Source: JBJEFI01 sp051873875
GTDB taxonomy: Bacteria > Bacillota > Bacilli > Bacillales > Bacillaceae_G
Length of the DNA stretch: 6,664 nucleotides
Assembly: GCA_051873875.1 (NCBI GenBank)
Contig: JBJEFI010000124.1
Coordinates: 1-6,664 of the forward strand
Direction of reading: 5' to 3'
Shown: piece by piece, positions 1-6,020 of the stretch
How the letters are laid out: every line of letters begins with the position of its first letter
Position numbering within the stretch: the first letter of the stretch is position 1
The notes under the pieces: model-generated
The model's input: only the letters and a program-made list of their open reading frames with translations
Database searches by the model: none
What the model was told of the DNA's origin: nothing
Position numbers and translations under genes: made by a program

Positions 1-13
1 GCTAGGAATAGCC
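1..13. other. candidate attachment (crossover) site of the serine integrase
   Basis: On the minus strand the reading GGCTATTCC (Gly-Tyr-Ser) is followed by TAGC, while the conserved DUF255 family reads Thr/Ala-Cys-His at that point. Similarity to the host gene is therefore lost at about position 4-5, beside a large serine integrase, which is where an attP or att junction would be expected. The other half-site lies outside the window, so neither the exact crossover nor whether this is attP, attL or attR can be decided here. Confidence 0.35.
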
Positions 14-184
14 AACTGACAAGAATACCGGCTTACCTTCCCTCTTAGCTTTTTGAAATGCTTCAGGACTCCATTCCATCCAATTTACAGGGTTAGTTTT
101 ATGTTGTTGAAGATAAGGAGATTTAGACTTAACCAGCCAGTTATACTTTTTGGAGTGACGATCTTGAGTAAGATATTCTTTCAT
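2..184 (-). pseudogene. 5' fragment of a DUF255 / thioredoxin-domain (YyaL/SPATA20-like) gene
   Basis: The peptide carries the N-terminal signature of the DUF255 thioredoxin-like family: KSPYLQQHKTNPVNW, then EAFQKAKREGKPVFLSVGYS. Intact family members continue with a T/A-C-H-W-C motif directly after GYS. Here the next codon is TAG (4-2), so the fragment is about 60 residues long where the family usually has about 600-700, and it lacks the Cys pair and everything after it. I chose the ATG at 184 because AAAGGA (198-193) sits 8 nt upstream; the ATG at 193 overlaps that site. The gene starts right behind the integrase stop codon (202-200), so it would be translated from the integrase transcript. 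Either the element carries a replacement 5' end, or this is a host remnant. The identity is clear; how it arose is inference. Confidence 0.8.
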
Positions 185-199
185 GATACTCATCCTTTC

Positions 200-1729
200 T
201 TATTGGAAAATAACATCTATAGATATATCATTACCCTGTTTTACCCATTGTATTTCATAAATAACATCTTTCAAGTTTTCATTTAAATTTTTACATTTAT
301 CTTCATCATTAACATTATCCAAATTGGAAAGAAGAGTATATACTTTTTTATATTTTTCCAACTTTTCTTTATCGTCAATCGAGTTACTTTCATTCACGAA
401 TAACTCATAAGACTTGATTTGATCCTCTAATTTTTTTATCTCTCTTCTTAAAATATCAGCACGTTCTTTGTACTTTTCAAATGACTGCTCACCTTCTTCA
501 TATGCAAAATAAGCCCTCTCGATTGCTTTCTCTTTTTTATTAATTTGATTTTGTGCAGCATCTATTTTTATCTGATAATTACTAGTATCAACTATAAATC
601 TTTCGCCTTCTTTTATGTTTTTTTCTATCTCATCTATTTTATTCTTCAGTCGTTTAGATAGAAAGTCCATTATTATCCATGCGTCTCCTGCGCTATTTCC
701 ACATTTATTACCAATGAAATCAGTACTATGGCATGTCCTAACGATAAATTTAAACTCATTTTTATATTTTCTTCTACCTACAGATAATGATTTATTACAC
801 TTTCCACACTTTAATAATCCAGCTAAAGGAAGTTTTATTTGTACAGATGTTTTCGGTACTTTCCTTCTTGATGATAACGTTGCTAAAATTTTATCATGCT
901 CGTCTTGAGTTTTTAATGCTTTATGACAATTCTCCTTTATAAACCATTCTTCTCTTGGTTTGAATATTAACTTTTTAGCTTTCTTATTTTTATGTCCACT
1001 TCCCTCTGATTTGTTATAGATAATTCTCCCCAAGTGAACTTCTGAAAGCAAAATTCTTCTAACTCCATTTTCATGCCAATTTCCACCCTTTTGAGTTTTA
1101 ATCCCCATTCGGTTTAATTCCCAAGCAATCTCATAAAACGGTTTGCCCGCAAAAAATTGATCAATCATAAATCTATACCATTTAGTTTTTTCCTCGTCTA
1201 CATCTAAACCCTTAGTTTCCGCATTATATCTATAAGGAAACGGAGGAGTACCATTCACCCAATTTCCCATTTTAGCACCTCTACGCTTACCTCTTCTAAA
1301 ACGTTTGCTAATAGCCCTGTATTCAATCCTGGCAAATAAATCTTCTACCTCACTCATCAAAATGTCGCTTTCATTATTTAAATCGTAAATTTTATTTGGT
1401 GTAATAATTAAACAATCATTATCCATCAACGTTTTGTTAATGAGGGCTTGTCCAGTTGATTCACGACTGAGACGATCCTTATCCACGACAAGAACGCCAT
1501 CATATAAATCATCATTAATATCATCGAGCAACTTTTGCATTTCAGGACGATATTCTATTTCCGTGGATGTTCCCAATTCCTCATAAATTGTATATCTCCA
1601 GTTGTTGTTGATACACAGTTCAATAAGGTCTTGTTTATGCTTTTCTAAATCTTCCTCTAAACCACGAGACTTTCTGAGTAGTAATGCTACATCTTTAATT
1701 GATTCTATTTTTGTTTTTGTATTTACCAT
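200..1729 (-). CDS. int: large serine recombinase (phage-type integrase)
   Basis: This 509-residue protein would catalyse site-specific integration of the element, using a Ser-DNA intermediate at att sites. The N-terminal resolvase domain (about residues 12-150) has the candidate nucleophile Ser21 in LLLRKSRG and the arginine motif DKDRLSRES at about 83-91. A recombinase domain follows (about 155-285; NGTPPFPYRY, LNRMGIKTQKGGNWHENGVRRIL). A zinc ribbon then shows Cys308, Cys311, Cys333 and Cys343, and a long charged coiled coil spans about 355-465, the usual order in large serine integrases. The length is typical. ATG 1729 has AAGGAG 11 nt upstream. A terminator separates it from the genes to the right and it has its own likely promoter. 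Its stop codon abuts the ribosome binding site of the DUF255 fragment. The Ser context (K-S-R rather than V-S-T) is a little unusual. Confidence 0.95.
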   Translation of the reverse strand: MVNTKTKIESIKDVALLLRKSRGLEEDLEKHKQDLIELCINNNWRYTIYEELGTSTEIEYRPEMQKLLDDINDDLYDGVLVVDKDRLSRESTGQALINKTLMDNDCLIITPNKIYDLNNESDILMSEVEDLFARIEYRAISKRFRRGKRRGAKMGNWVNGTPPFPYRYNAETKGLDVDEEKTKWYRFMIDQFFAGKPFYEIAWELNRMGIKTQKGGNWHENGVRRILLSEVHLGRIIYNKSEGSGHKNKKAKKLIFKPREEWFIKENCHKALKTQDEHDKILATLSSRRKVPKTSVQIKLPLAGLLKCGKCNKSLSVGRRKYKNEFKFIVRTCHSTDFIGNKCGNSAGDAWIIMDFLSKRLKNKIDEIEKNIKEGERFIVDTSNYQIKIDAAQNQINKKEKAIERAYFAYEEGEQSFEKYKERADILRREIKKLEDQIKSYELFVNESNSIDDKEKLEKYKKVYTLLSNLDNVNDEDKCKNLNENLKDVIYEIQWVKQGNDISIDVIFQ

Positions 1730-1755
1730 AACGTGTGATACTCCTTAGTAAAATA

Positions 1756-1796
1756 TTGTATAAATTTATTATATACAAGAAAAGCCCTCCAAAGAA
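1756..1796 (-). promoter_or_regulatory. putative integrase promoter inside a 23-bp dyad operator
   Basis: A perfect inverted repeat, TTGTATA-N9-TATACAA (1756-1778), lies between the terminator and the integrase ribosome binding site. On the minus strand it contains a consensus -10 box TATAAT (1773-1768), with a weak -35 TTCTTT (1796-1791) 17 bp upstream. A dyad covering the -10 box suggests repression by a dimeric regulator, which could be the integrase or a phage repressor. The dyad is seen directly; the regulation is inferred. Confidence 0.5.
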
Positions 1797-1803
1797 GGCT
1801 TTT
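1780..1803 (-). terminator. Rho-independent terminator after the 54-residue ORF
   Basis: On the minus strand AAAAGCCTTC pairs with the GAGGGCTTTT side around a 4-nt TTTG loop (10 bp including one G-U pair), and the 3' arm ends in TTTTCTT. The hairpin begins inside the stop codon of the small upstream ORF and would insulate the integrase from the operon to its right. The plus-strand version has a C-A mismatch, so leftward termination is favoured. Confidence 0.8.
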
Positions 1804-1966
1804 AAAGATATTTTTGCATTTCTGGTTTTTCCGATATTTTAATTATTGAATCAACGTATTTATTGATATCTAAATCACCATAAAAAGTTCCTGTTATGTT
1901 ATATCCTTTATATTTATATTTAATTACCTCTTTTTCCTTCCCTTTTACTAATTCAGGATCAACCAT
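1802..1966 (-). CDS. small phage-type protein of unknown function (54 aa)
   Basis: I do not recognise this protein. It is 54 residues, Lys/Glu-rich at the N-terminus, followed by a probable beta-strand stretch (YKYKGYNITGTFYGDL) and a short helix. The start at 1966 is chosen because GAGGTGA (1980-1974) lies 7 nt upstream. A longer 78-residue reading from ATG 2038 would overlap the end of the resolvase gene but has no ribosome binding site and adds an Arg-rich leader that looks non-coding. It follows the resolvase gene by about 60 nt and is the last gene before the terminator at 1780-1803, so the two probably share a transcript. Confidence 0.7.
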   Translation of the reverse strand: MVDPELVKGKEKEVIKYKYKGYNITGTFYGDLDINKYVDSIIKISEKPEMQKYL

Positions 1967-2027
1967 CCTCCGTTCACCTCGCTGTATATTTCTCCTCATC
2001 CACAACCTATGTACAATCCGACTTGTC

Positions 2028-2684
2028 CTATTCCCCATACTTTTTACTATCTCGATACTCTTTTAGTTTTCTTCTTACTTCTTTAGCTTCCTGAGTATGT
2101 GATGTATCTCGACTAACCCATTCATCAAGGTTAAATTCTTGTTCGTATTTATCAATTAAATTTTGTATTAATTTATTAACATACCACCTGTAGTTCTTTT
2201 TCTTTAAAATCCCACTAACCTCGATACCTACCTCTTCGCAGACACTAAAAGAAATACTTGATTTATTAATTCGTCCTTTATATGTATGATCTAGTTCATT
2301 TTGTGAAATGTATCGTATTTTTTCAAAATCCTCTATATGTACAAAAAATGTTCTGTGTTTATCTTCTAATCTAAAGTTAAATAAAAAACCAGGTATTACG
2401 CCTTCATACTTATTAGCTTCTACTAAGTTATCAATTTGATTCTGTTTGATGATGCTTTCTGAAAAGCTGATAGACTTAGATTTTGTGGATTTCATTTCTA
2501 TTGGAAATAAATGTCCTTTAGTATATATCAAGCAATCATATTTATTCTGTGGTAGTTTAACTCTTGTTCGTAAATCAGGTGGCAACATGACATCCCTTAC
2601 TCTGAAATACCATAACCCTTGTTCCTTTGTAGACTGTTCAATTGCCTTTTCGAATTCTTTTCCGGTACTCGCTATACATACCAC
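2028..2684 (-). CDS. RecU-like Holliday junction resolvase
   Basis: This is a PD-(D/E)xK nuclease of the RecU/phage resolvase type, expected to cut four-way junctions during phage replication or recombination. Counting from GTG 2684, the N-terminal GKEFEKAIEQS resembles the GKRFEEDF start of RecU; the catalytic set is Asp50 (KYDCLIY) and Glu63-x-Lys65 (PIEMKS), followed by a Gln-containing motif (KQNQIDNL) and the FLFNFR strand. The length of about 218 is close to B. subtilis RecU (about 206); the last 50 charged residues may be an extra tail. The start is uncertain: the in-frame GTG overlaps the ribosome binding site AAAGGAG, and the well-placed ATG (2679-2677) is in another frame. An ATA start at 2675 or a 1-nt sequence error near 2670 would both explain it. 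A terminator hairpin lies directly upstream. Confidence 0.85.
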   Translation of the reverse strand: MVCIASTGKEFEKAIEQSTKEQGLWYFRVRDVMLPPDLRTRVKLPQNKYDCLIYTKGHLFPIEMKSTKSKSISFSESIIKQNQIDNLVEANKYEGVIPGFLFNFRLEDKHRTFFVHIEDFEKIRYISQNELDHTYKGRINKSSISFSVCEEVGIEVSGILKKKNYRWYVNKLIQNLIDKYEQEFNLDEWVSRDTSHTQEAKEVRRKLKEYRDSKKYGE

Positions 2685-2690
2685 TCCTTT

Positions 2691-2724
2691 AAAAGAAAGA
2701 GGTAAGGAGTGAACACTTACCTCT
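2691..2724 (-). terminator. Rho-independent terminator or attenuator upstream of the resolvase
   Basis: On the minus strand AGAGGTAAG and CTTACCTCT form a perfect 9-bp stem around a 9-nt loop, followed by TTCTTTT. The tail runs straight into the resolvase ribosome binding site AAAGGAG, leaving no room for a promoter between them. It would end the transcript of the 126-residue ORF. Resolvase expression would then need read-through, antitermination, or a start inside or just before the hairpin. Confidence 0.8.
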
Positions 2725-2725
2725 A

Positions 2726-2747
2726 ATTATTTATTAATTTATTATAT
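2726..2747. repeat. AT-rich stop-codon repeat, full copy 1 (22 bp)
   Basis: This 22-bp sequence contains the core ATTATTTATTAATTTA and is identical to 6359-6380. In both copies the TAA stop of the upstream minus-strand gene falls at the same offset (base 17 of the plus-strand copy). On the coding strand it supplies stop codons in more than one frame. Shorter relatives lie at 3592-3607, around 3219-3235, at 4469-4486 and at 6246-6264. Confidence 0.7.
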
Positions 2748-3122
2748 TAATGTATTCTTAATTTCTTCGATAGCTCTCATATACTTGTCTTCGCCATCTT
2801 TTAGAGGCAGATATCCTTTTCTAACTACTTCATATTCTACTTCGGGATTATCATTGGCGACTTTAACCTCACGTAGCAGTTTTATAAGATATGTATCTCC
2901 AGTCTCTTTTGATTTAAATTCGATTAGGTGTAAATCATCTTTCTTATTTGTAAAACTTTGGTGATTTATCTCTATTTCATTCAAGTCTTTAATCATTTCT
3001 AAAATATTCTTTCTTGTTAATACAGTATCTTTTGTATTAGTTGTACCTAAGAATTGTTTTTGTAATCTTTTCAACGCTTCTACTTTAAATTCATTAAAAC
3101 TCATTTCATTGTTATTAGTCAT
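2742..3122 (-). CDS. hypothetical protein, 126 aa
   Basis: I do not recognise this protein. It is soluble-looking, highly charged and mostly helical at the start (NEFKVEALKRLQKQF, NILEMIKDLNEIEI). A central possible beta region (HLIEFKSKETGDTYLIKLLREVKV) and a C-terminal helix (MRAIEEIKNTLI) follow. There is no membrane segment, signal peptide or clear metal-binding motif. ATG 3122 was chosen: AGGAGA (3139-3134) is 11 nt upstream, whereas the in-frame GTG at 3131 is only 2 nt from it. Its stop codon lies inside the 22-bp AT-rich repeat and is followed by a terminator, so it closes a transcription unit. Confidence 0.7.
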   Translation of the reverse strand: MTNNNEMSFNEFKVEALKRLQKQFLGTTNTKDTVLTRKNILEMIKDLNEIEINHQSFTNKKDDLHLIEFKSKETGDTYLIKLLREVKVANDNPEVEYEVVRKGYLPLKDGEDKYMRAIEEIKNTLI

Positions 3123-3194
3123 TTCACACACACTCTCCTAATTATTTTTTAGTTTGTTTTATCCATCGGCAAATTTACATTTAAACATTAGCGA

Positions 3195-3215
3195 CTACAT
3201 ATAAATCACCTCCTC
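3195..3215 (-). other. strong ribosome binding site leading into an immediate start-stop (ATG-TAG)
   Basis: On the minus strand GAGGAGGTGA (3215-3206) is followed 5 nt later by ATG and directly by TAG. No longer reading frame uses this site; the nearest alternative is a 9-codon ORF 18 nt downstream. It may be a start-stop leader for the 126-residue ORF, the scar of a deleted gene, or chance. The 108-nt gap between the two neighbouring genes holds nothing else I can support. Confidence 0.5.
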
Positions 3216-3239
3216 AAATTATTTATTTATTTATTAAAA

Positions 3240-3548
3240 TCAACGTTTTATTCTACACATATTTTTAAACACATGATTACCTTGTAATCTAGTTACTACA
3301 CTAATTGGGGAATCCTTATCATCTGCATTCAAGTATCCCAGTGTATACATTGATTCATGACCTTCTTCAGTCTCCACAATCGCCAAGTCAATTTCGCTAT
3401 TATAATAGTCATCTACATATGTGACGATATCTCCAACATTTACCAGCAATCCTTCTTTTCCTTTTTCCTCACATTTCAAAGCGTACTCATATGTGTAATA
3501 ACTCAATCCACATATTTCACATAAATATTTTTCTATGCATTTTACCAA
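3240..3548 (-). CDS. small Cys-cluster (zinc-finger-like) protein, 102 aa
   Basis: The N-terminus has Cys10-x2-Cys13 and Cys25 in the pattern C-E-I-C-G...A-L-K-C-E, which resembles the short degenerate zinc fingers common in small Bacillota and phage proteins; an additional Cys4 could help bind metal. Residues 34-75 (VGDIVTYVDDYY...ESMYTLGYLN) look like a small beta-rich domain. The start is TTG 3548, supported by AGGAGGTG (3564-3557) at 8 nt; the alternative ATG at 3540 is 16 nt away. It could be a nucleic-acid-binding or regulatory protein, but no function can be assigned. It lies between the nuclease operon and the 126-residue ORF. Confidence 0.75.
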   Translation of the reverse strand: MVKCIEKYLCEICGLSYYTYEYALKCEEKGKEGLLVNVGDIVTYVDDYYNSEIDLAIVETEEGHESMYTLGYLNADDKDSPISVVTRLQGNHVFKNMCRIKR

Positions 3549-3581
3549 TCGTTCTTCACCTCCTCATAAAATATCACTTTT

Positions 3582-3610
3582 ATTATATGTAATTATTTAT
3601 TAATTTAACA
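3582..3610 (-). promoter_or_regulatory. weak candidate promoter for the Cys-cluster gene
   Basis: A consensus -10 hexamer TATAAT (3587-3582) lies 33 nt upstream of the TTG start. No convincing -35 box is seen at the right distance, because the space is filled by an AT-rich repeat copy. AT-rich phage DNA produces such boxes by chance. Confidence 0.25.
3592..3607. repeat. AT-rich intergenic repeat, partial copy (16 bp)
   Basis: This matches the first 16 bases, ATTATTTATTAATTTA, of the 22-bp repeats at 2726 and 6359. It lies 8 nt beyond the stop codon of the GIY-YIG gene on the minus strand, so it holds a similar position relative to a gene end. Confidence 0.6.
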
Positions 3611-3615
3611 TATAG

Positions 3616-4455
3616 CTATGATACGTATTTCATAGTTTCTTTCTCTATGTATTCTTCTATTTCACTAATCTCTTTATCACTAGCATTTATAGGGCTGTAA
3701 GCATCCATTTTACTCAATATTAATTGCTTATTAACTACATCCATTGACACTAGATTCAGATAGGTTGCAGGAAAACAAATACCAGACTTAGTAAAAAGAT
3801 AAGTTGCCTTACCATCTATATTTTTAATTTCGACTCTCTCTGTTACTTCACCATTATATTTATACTCACTAGCAAATATTAAATGGCTAAATTCTGGTTT
3901 TGCTATAATCCTCTCCACATCACGATTATTAATGCCCATGTTTATTTTTTTGGTTTTTATAGCATCATATTCGATATTTTTTTGCTCATTCACTTCATTT
4001 AAAAGTTTTTCCAGGTAAACATTCATATCAGATAATTTTTTATTTTCATTTTCAGCACTTCTCCTCTTTTCTTTTTCCTTTTTTAGCTCTTCCCTCAACC
4101 TCTGAATAAGTTTTTCATTATCGTCCTTTTCTTTTTCCTCTTTTGTAGTAAAATCATAATCTTCCCATTTTAACTTGCTGACATTTATCTTTAATTTAAG
4201 AGTTTTATGTTCTTTGTCTGCTGTATTATACTTGGGCTTATATAAATTAATCAGGTACAATTCATATATCTTAGTTTCCGCTATTGTTTGGAAGCTGCAG
4301 TAGTCAACCTTTTGAACATCTTTATAACACACTGGATCTAAGTGACCCTGTGAGCTAAAATGCTCTTTGATTCGTTTTTCTACTCCTTGTGAAGTTCGTC
4401 CTACGTATATGACTTCATCTTCTTTATTAAAAAATCTATAAACACAATTCCTCAT
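3616..4455 (-). CDS. GIY-YIG nuclease with coiled coil and unknown C-terminal domain (279 aa)
   Basis: The GIY-YIG domain covers about residues 3-80. It shows CVYRF (GIY element), VIYVGRT (YIG element), the active-site-type Arg28 in EKRIKEHF, the expected Glu65 in IYELYLINLYKPKYN, and the closing Asn77, so it looks catalytically complete. A highly charged coiled coil (about 105-165) links it to an unrecognised domain (about 170-260; SHLIFASEYKYNGEVTERVE, LFTKSGICFPATY). The start is ATG 4455, with AAGGAG at 9 nt; the reading from 4506 overlaps cas12f1 and adds 17 residues before the domain. The cas12f1 stop is 13 nt before this ribosome binding site, so the two nucleases are probably co-transcribed. 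It may be a phage homing-type endonuclease or a partner of Cas12f1; the sequence does not decide. Confidence 0.9.
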   Translation of the reverse strand: MRNCVYRFFNKEDEVIYVGRTSQGVEKRIKEHFSSQGHLDPVCYKDVQKVDYCSFQTIAETKIYELYLINLYKPKYNTADKEHKTLKLKINVSKLKWEDYDFTTKEEKEKDDNEKLIQRLREELKKEKEKRRSAENENKKLSDMNVYLEKLLNEVNEQKNIEYDAIKTKKINMGINNRDVERIIAKPEFSHLIFASEYKYNGEVTERVEIKNIDGKATYLFTKSGICFPATYLNLVSMDVVNKQLILSKMDAYSPINASDKEISEIEEYIEKETMKYVS

Positions 4456-4483
4456 TCTTTTATTCTCCTTAATTTTTAATTTA

Positions 4484-5803
4484 TCAAATAATATATTTCT
4501 TAACATGTTTCTTATGTTTTTCCTGTGCGTCTAGTTGTCTTTTAATCTCATCGTCTATTCCTGGTATTGATATATTCTTAGCTGCGTTATAATCTGCATT
4601 AGCTTTAAATCCACAATTCTGACAGATAAATTGTTCCTGTGTTGGCCTCCACAACTTCTTGTCTACCCCTTTATGTATGTAACCACATTTACTACATCTT
4701 GCTGATGTAAATGCAGGATTAACCTTTACAACTTTAATACCTTCCCTCTTAGCCTTATATTCTATCTTTTGTTGTAAATCATAATATGTCCAGTCACCTA
4801 AGAATGTACCTTTCTTTTCATCTGAAGCAATTCCTGATAAGTCTTCCATTTGTATTGTGCCACATTTATTCTTTATAGCAGTATCAACTACGTATTTAGC
4901 ATACTTGTGATTGGTAGTGTTCTTAAAGTTTTCTACTTTCCCTTGTAGCTTCTCAATTGGCTTTATCCTCGTTGCTCTACCATGACCCCTTCTACCTTCT
5001 CCGCAATACTTACCTTGTCGTAGCATACTGTTTCTTCTAGTCTGAACACTTTTTCTAAAATGGGTGATTTCATCTCCGTCAATACTGGCACGTTTCAGAG
5101 AATCGTTGAATGCTATGTATACAGGTTTCGCTACTCCCATATCTATACCCATTATCTTATTTTCTATTAATTTATTACCTAATTCTTTTTCAAATTGATA
5201 AGTCAACATTAGATAATATTTATTTTTACGCTTAACAATTTCACTGTCACACATTTTATAAGTTCCATCTAAAATCCGATCAAGTATCTCATAAGCACCT
5301 TTACCAGTTTTAAGTATAACTAATTGTTGTCCTTTAGTGTTACGTTCTTTTGCTCCTTCTCGGGAAAGAAGAGATAGTTTAACTGTGTATTTTGATGAGT
5401 TGATTTTTGATAAATTTTTAATTGCTTGTGCTCTCATTGGGAACGAACCATCTCTTCTATATGTTGGAATTGATTTATTACCCTTTGCTATGTCTATTGA
5501 TAATTCTTTAACTTTTTTACATGCATTTTGTGTAGCTGCATCAACAATTGTGCTATTTATGAAGGTTGCTAGTTTCTTAGTTTCAGAGTTAGCATCTGCC
5601 ATATGCCCTTTACCCATTACTTCTTTATCTTTTGGATAATCCCCATACCGCTCATTATATCCAAAACTGAATTGTTGCCAATCATATGCCATAGTAGTTG
5701 CTTTAATCTTAACTTTCCATATAGCATAACTAATATCATCTAATAATTTATATAAATCTTTACCAAACTCTATCTTATATTTCATCGTTTGAGTTACTTT
5801 CAT
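4484..5803 (-). CDS. cas12f1: Cas12f1 miniature RNA-guided nuclease (type V-F1, formerly V-U3)
   Basis: This 439-residue protein should cleave DNA guided by a tracrRNA-crRNA pair. The split RuvC site is complete: Asp221 (MGIDMGVAKPVYIAF), Glu320 (GTIQMEDLSGI) and Asp404 (KANADYNAAKN). The zinc ribbon has Cys370, Cys373, Cys394 and Cys397. Strings such as RRNSMLRQGKY, RRGHGR, TTNHKYAKYVVD and WTYYDLQQKI closely match my recollection of Acidibacillus AsCas12f1 (422 aa), and the N-terminal FSFGYNERYGDYPK matches its recognition lobe. That specific resemblance, plus the array and tracrRNA upstream, argues for Cas12f1 rather than transposon TnpB. ATG 5803 has AAAGGAG at 8 nt; the GTG at 5833 has no such site. 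The C-terminal tail is Lys/His-rich (KHKKHVKK). No cas1, cas2, cas4 or tnpA is in the window. Confidence 0.95.
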   Translation of the reverse strand: MKVTQTMKYKIEFGKDLYKLLDDISYAIWKVKIKATTMAYDWQQFSFGYNERYGDYPKDKEVMGKGHMADANSETKKLATFINSTIVDAATQNACKKVKELSIDIAKGNKSIPTYRRDGSFPMRAQAIKNLSKINSSKYTVKLSLLSREGAKERNTKGQQLVILKTGKGAYEILDRILDGTYKMCDSEIVKRKNKYYLMLTYQFEKELGNKLIENKIMGIDMGVAKPVYIAFNDSLKRASIDGDEITHFRKSVQTRRNSMLRQGKYCGEGRRGHGRATRIKPIEKLQGKVENFKNTTNHKYAKYVVDTAIKNKCGTIQMEDLSGIASDEKKGTFLGDWTYYDLQQKIEYKAKREGIKVVKVNPAFTSARCSKCGYIHKGVDKKLWRPTQEQFICQNCGFKANADYNAAKNISIPGIDDEIKRQLDAQEKHKKHVKKYII

Positions 5804-5857
5804 TATTTTATCTCCTTTGTTCGACATGTTCACATTAAGTTCGCACCTGATATTTAT

Positions 5858-6019
5858 CTCAAGTTTTAATACATGTAGATTGCTACTTTTACCATGAGTA
5901 TCTATGATTTAAGTACTGATTCCTACAACTTATATACAAATGTAGATTACTATGATACATGTTTTAAAAGTCTTTTTCTATTATATGCCTACAACTTACA
6001 TATACATGTAAATTGCTAC
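5858..6019 (-). CRISPR. degenerate mini-CRISPR array: three repeats, two spacers
   Basis: Minus-strand order: R1st 6019-5988 (32 nt), spacer 5987-5954 (34 nt), R2nd 5953-5922 (32 nt), spacer 5921-5887 (35 nt), last repeat 5886 to about 5858. The unit length is 66-67. The first two repeats share the 3' end AAGTTGTAGG and differ at 6 of 32 positions. The last matches the first at 17 of its first 18 bases and then decays, as terminal repeats do. The first repeat can form an internal hairpin, TTACAT-GTAT-ATGTAA. Constant spacer length, non-matching spacers and the adjacent Cas12f1 and tracrRNA support a CRISPR array. Iterons or operators are the alternative, but those are normally closer together. 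Guides would be read leftward, toward cas12f1. Confidence 0.82.
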
Positions 6020-6020
6020 T

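Noticed and set aside
53..908. Plus-strand open frames at 53-286 and 615-908
   Set aside because: They are antisense to the DUF255 fragment and integrase, lack ribosome binding sites and have no recognisable protein features.
1802..2038. 78-residue version of the small ORF before the integrase
   Set aside because: ATG 2038 has no ribosome binding site and the added leader overlaps the resolvase gene; the start at 1966 has GAGGTGA at 7 nt.
2446..2712. Plus-strand open frame of 88 codons
   Set aside because: It is antisense to the clear RecU-like coding sequence and has no ribosome binding site or motif.
5337..5639. Plus-strand open frame of 100 codons
   Set aside because: It is antisense to the conserved part of Cas12f1, with hydrophobic runs produced by complementing lysine-rich codons.
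4484..5803. IS605/IS607-type TnpB in an insertion sequence
   Set aside because: There is no tnpA, no subterminal hairpin ends, and the structured RNA lies 5' of the gene rather than at its 3' end. Sequence strings match Cas12f1 specifically, and an array and tracrRNA are present.
5887..5921. Self-targeting of the DUF255 start region: the 9-mer ATGAGTATC is shared with about 193-185
   Set aside because: Nine bases plus a nearby ATGA is within chance for a 35-nt spacer scanned on both strands of a 6.6-kb AT-rich window, and there is no continuous match.
5858..6019. Plasmid-type iterons or a replication origin
   Set aside because: The repeats are 32 nt with unique 34-35 nt intervals, next to a Cas12f1 gene and a matching anti-repeat. 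No replication initiator gene is nearby.
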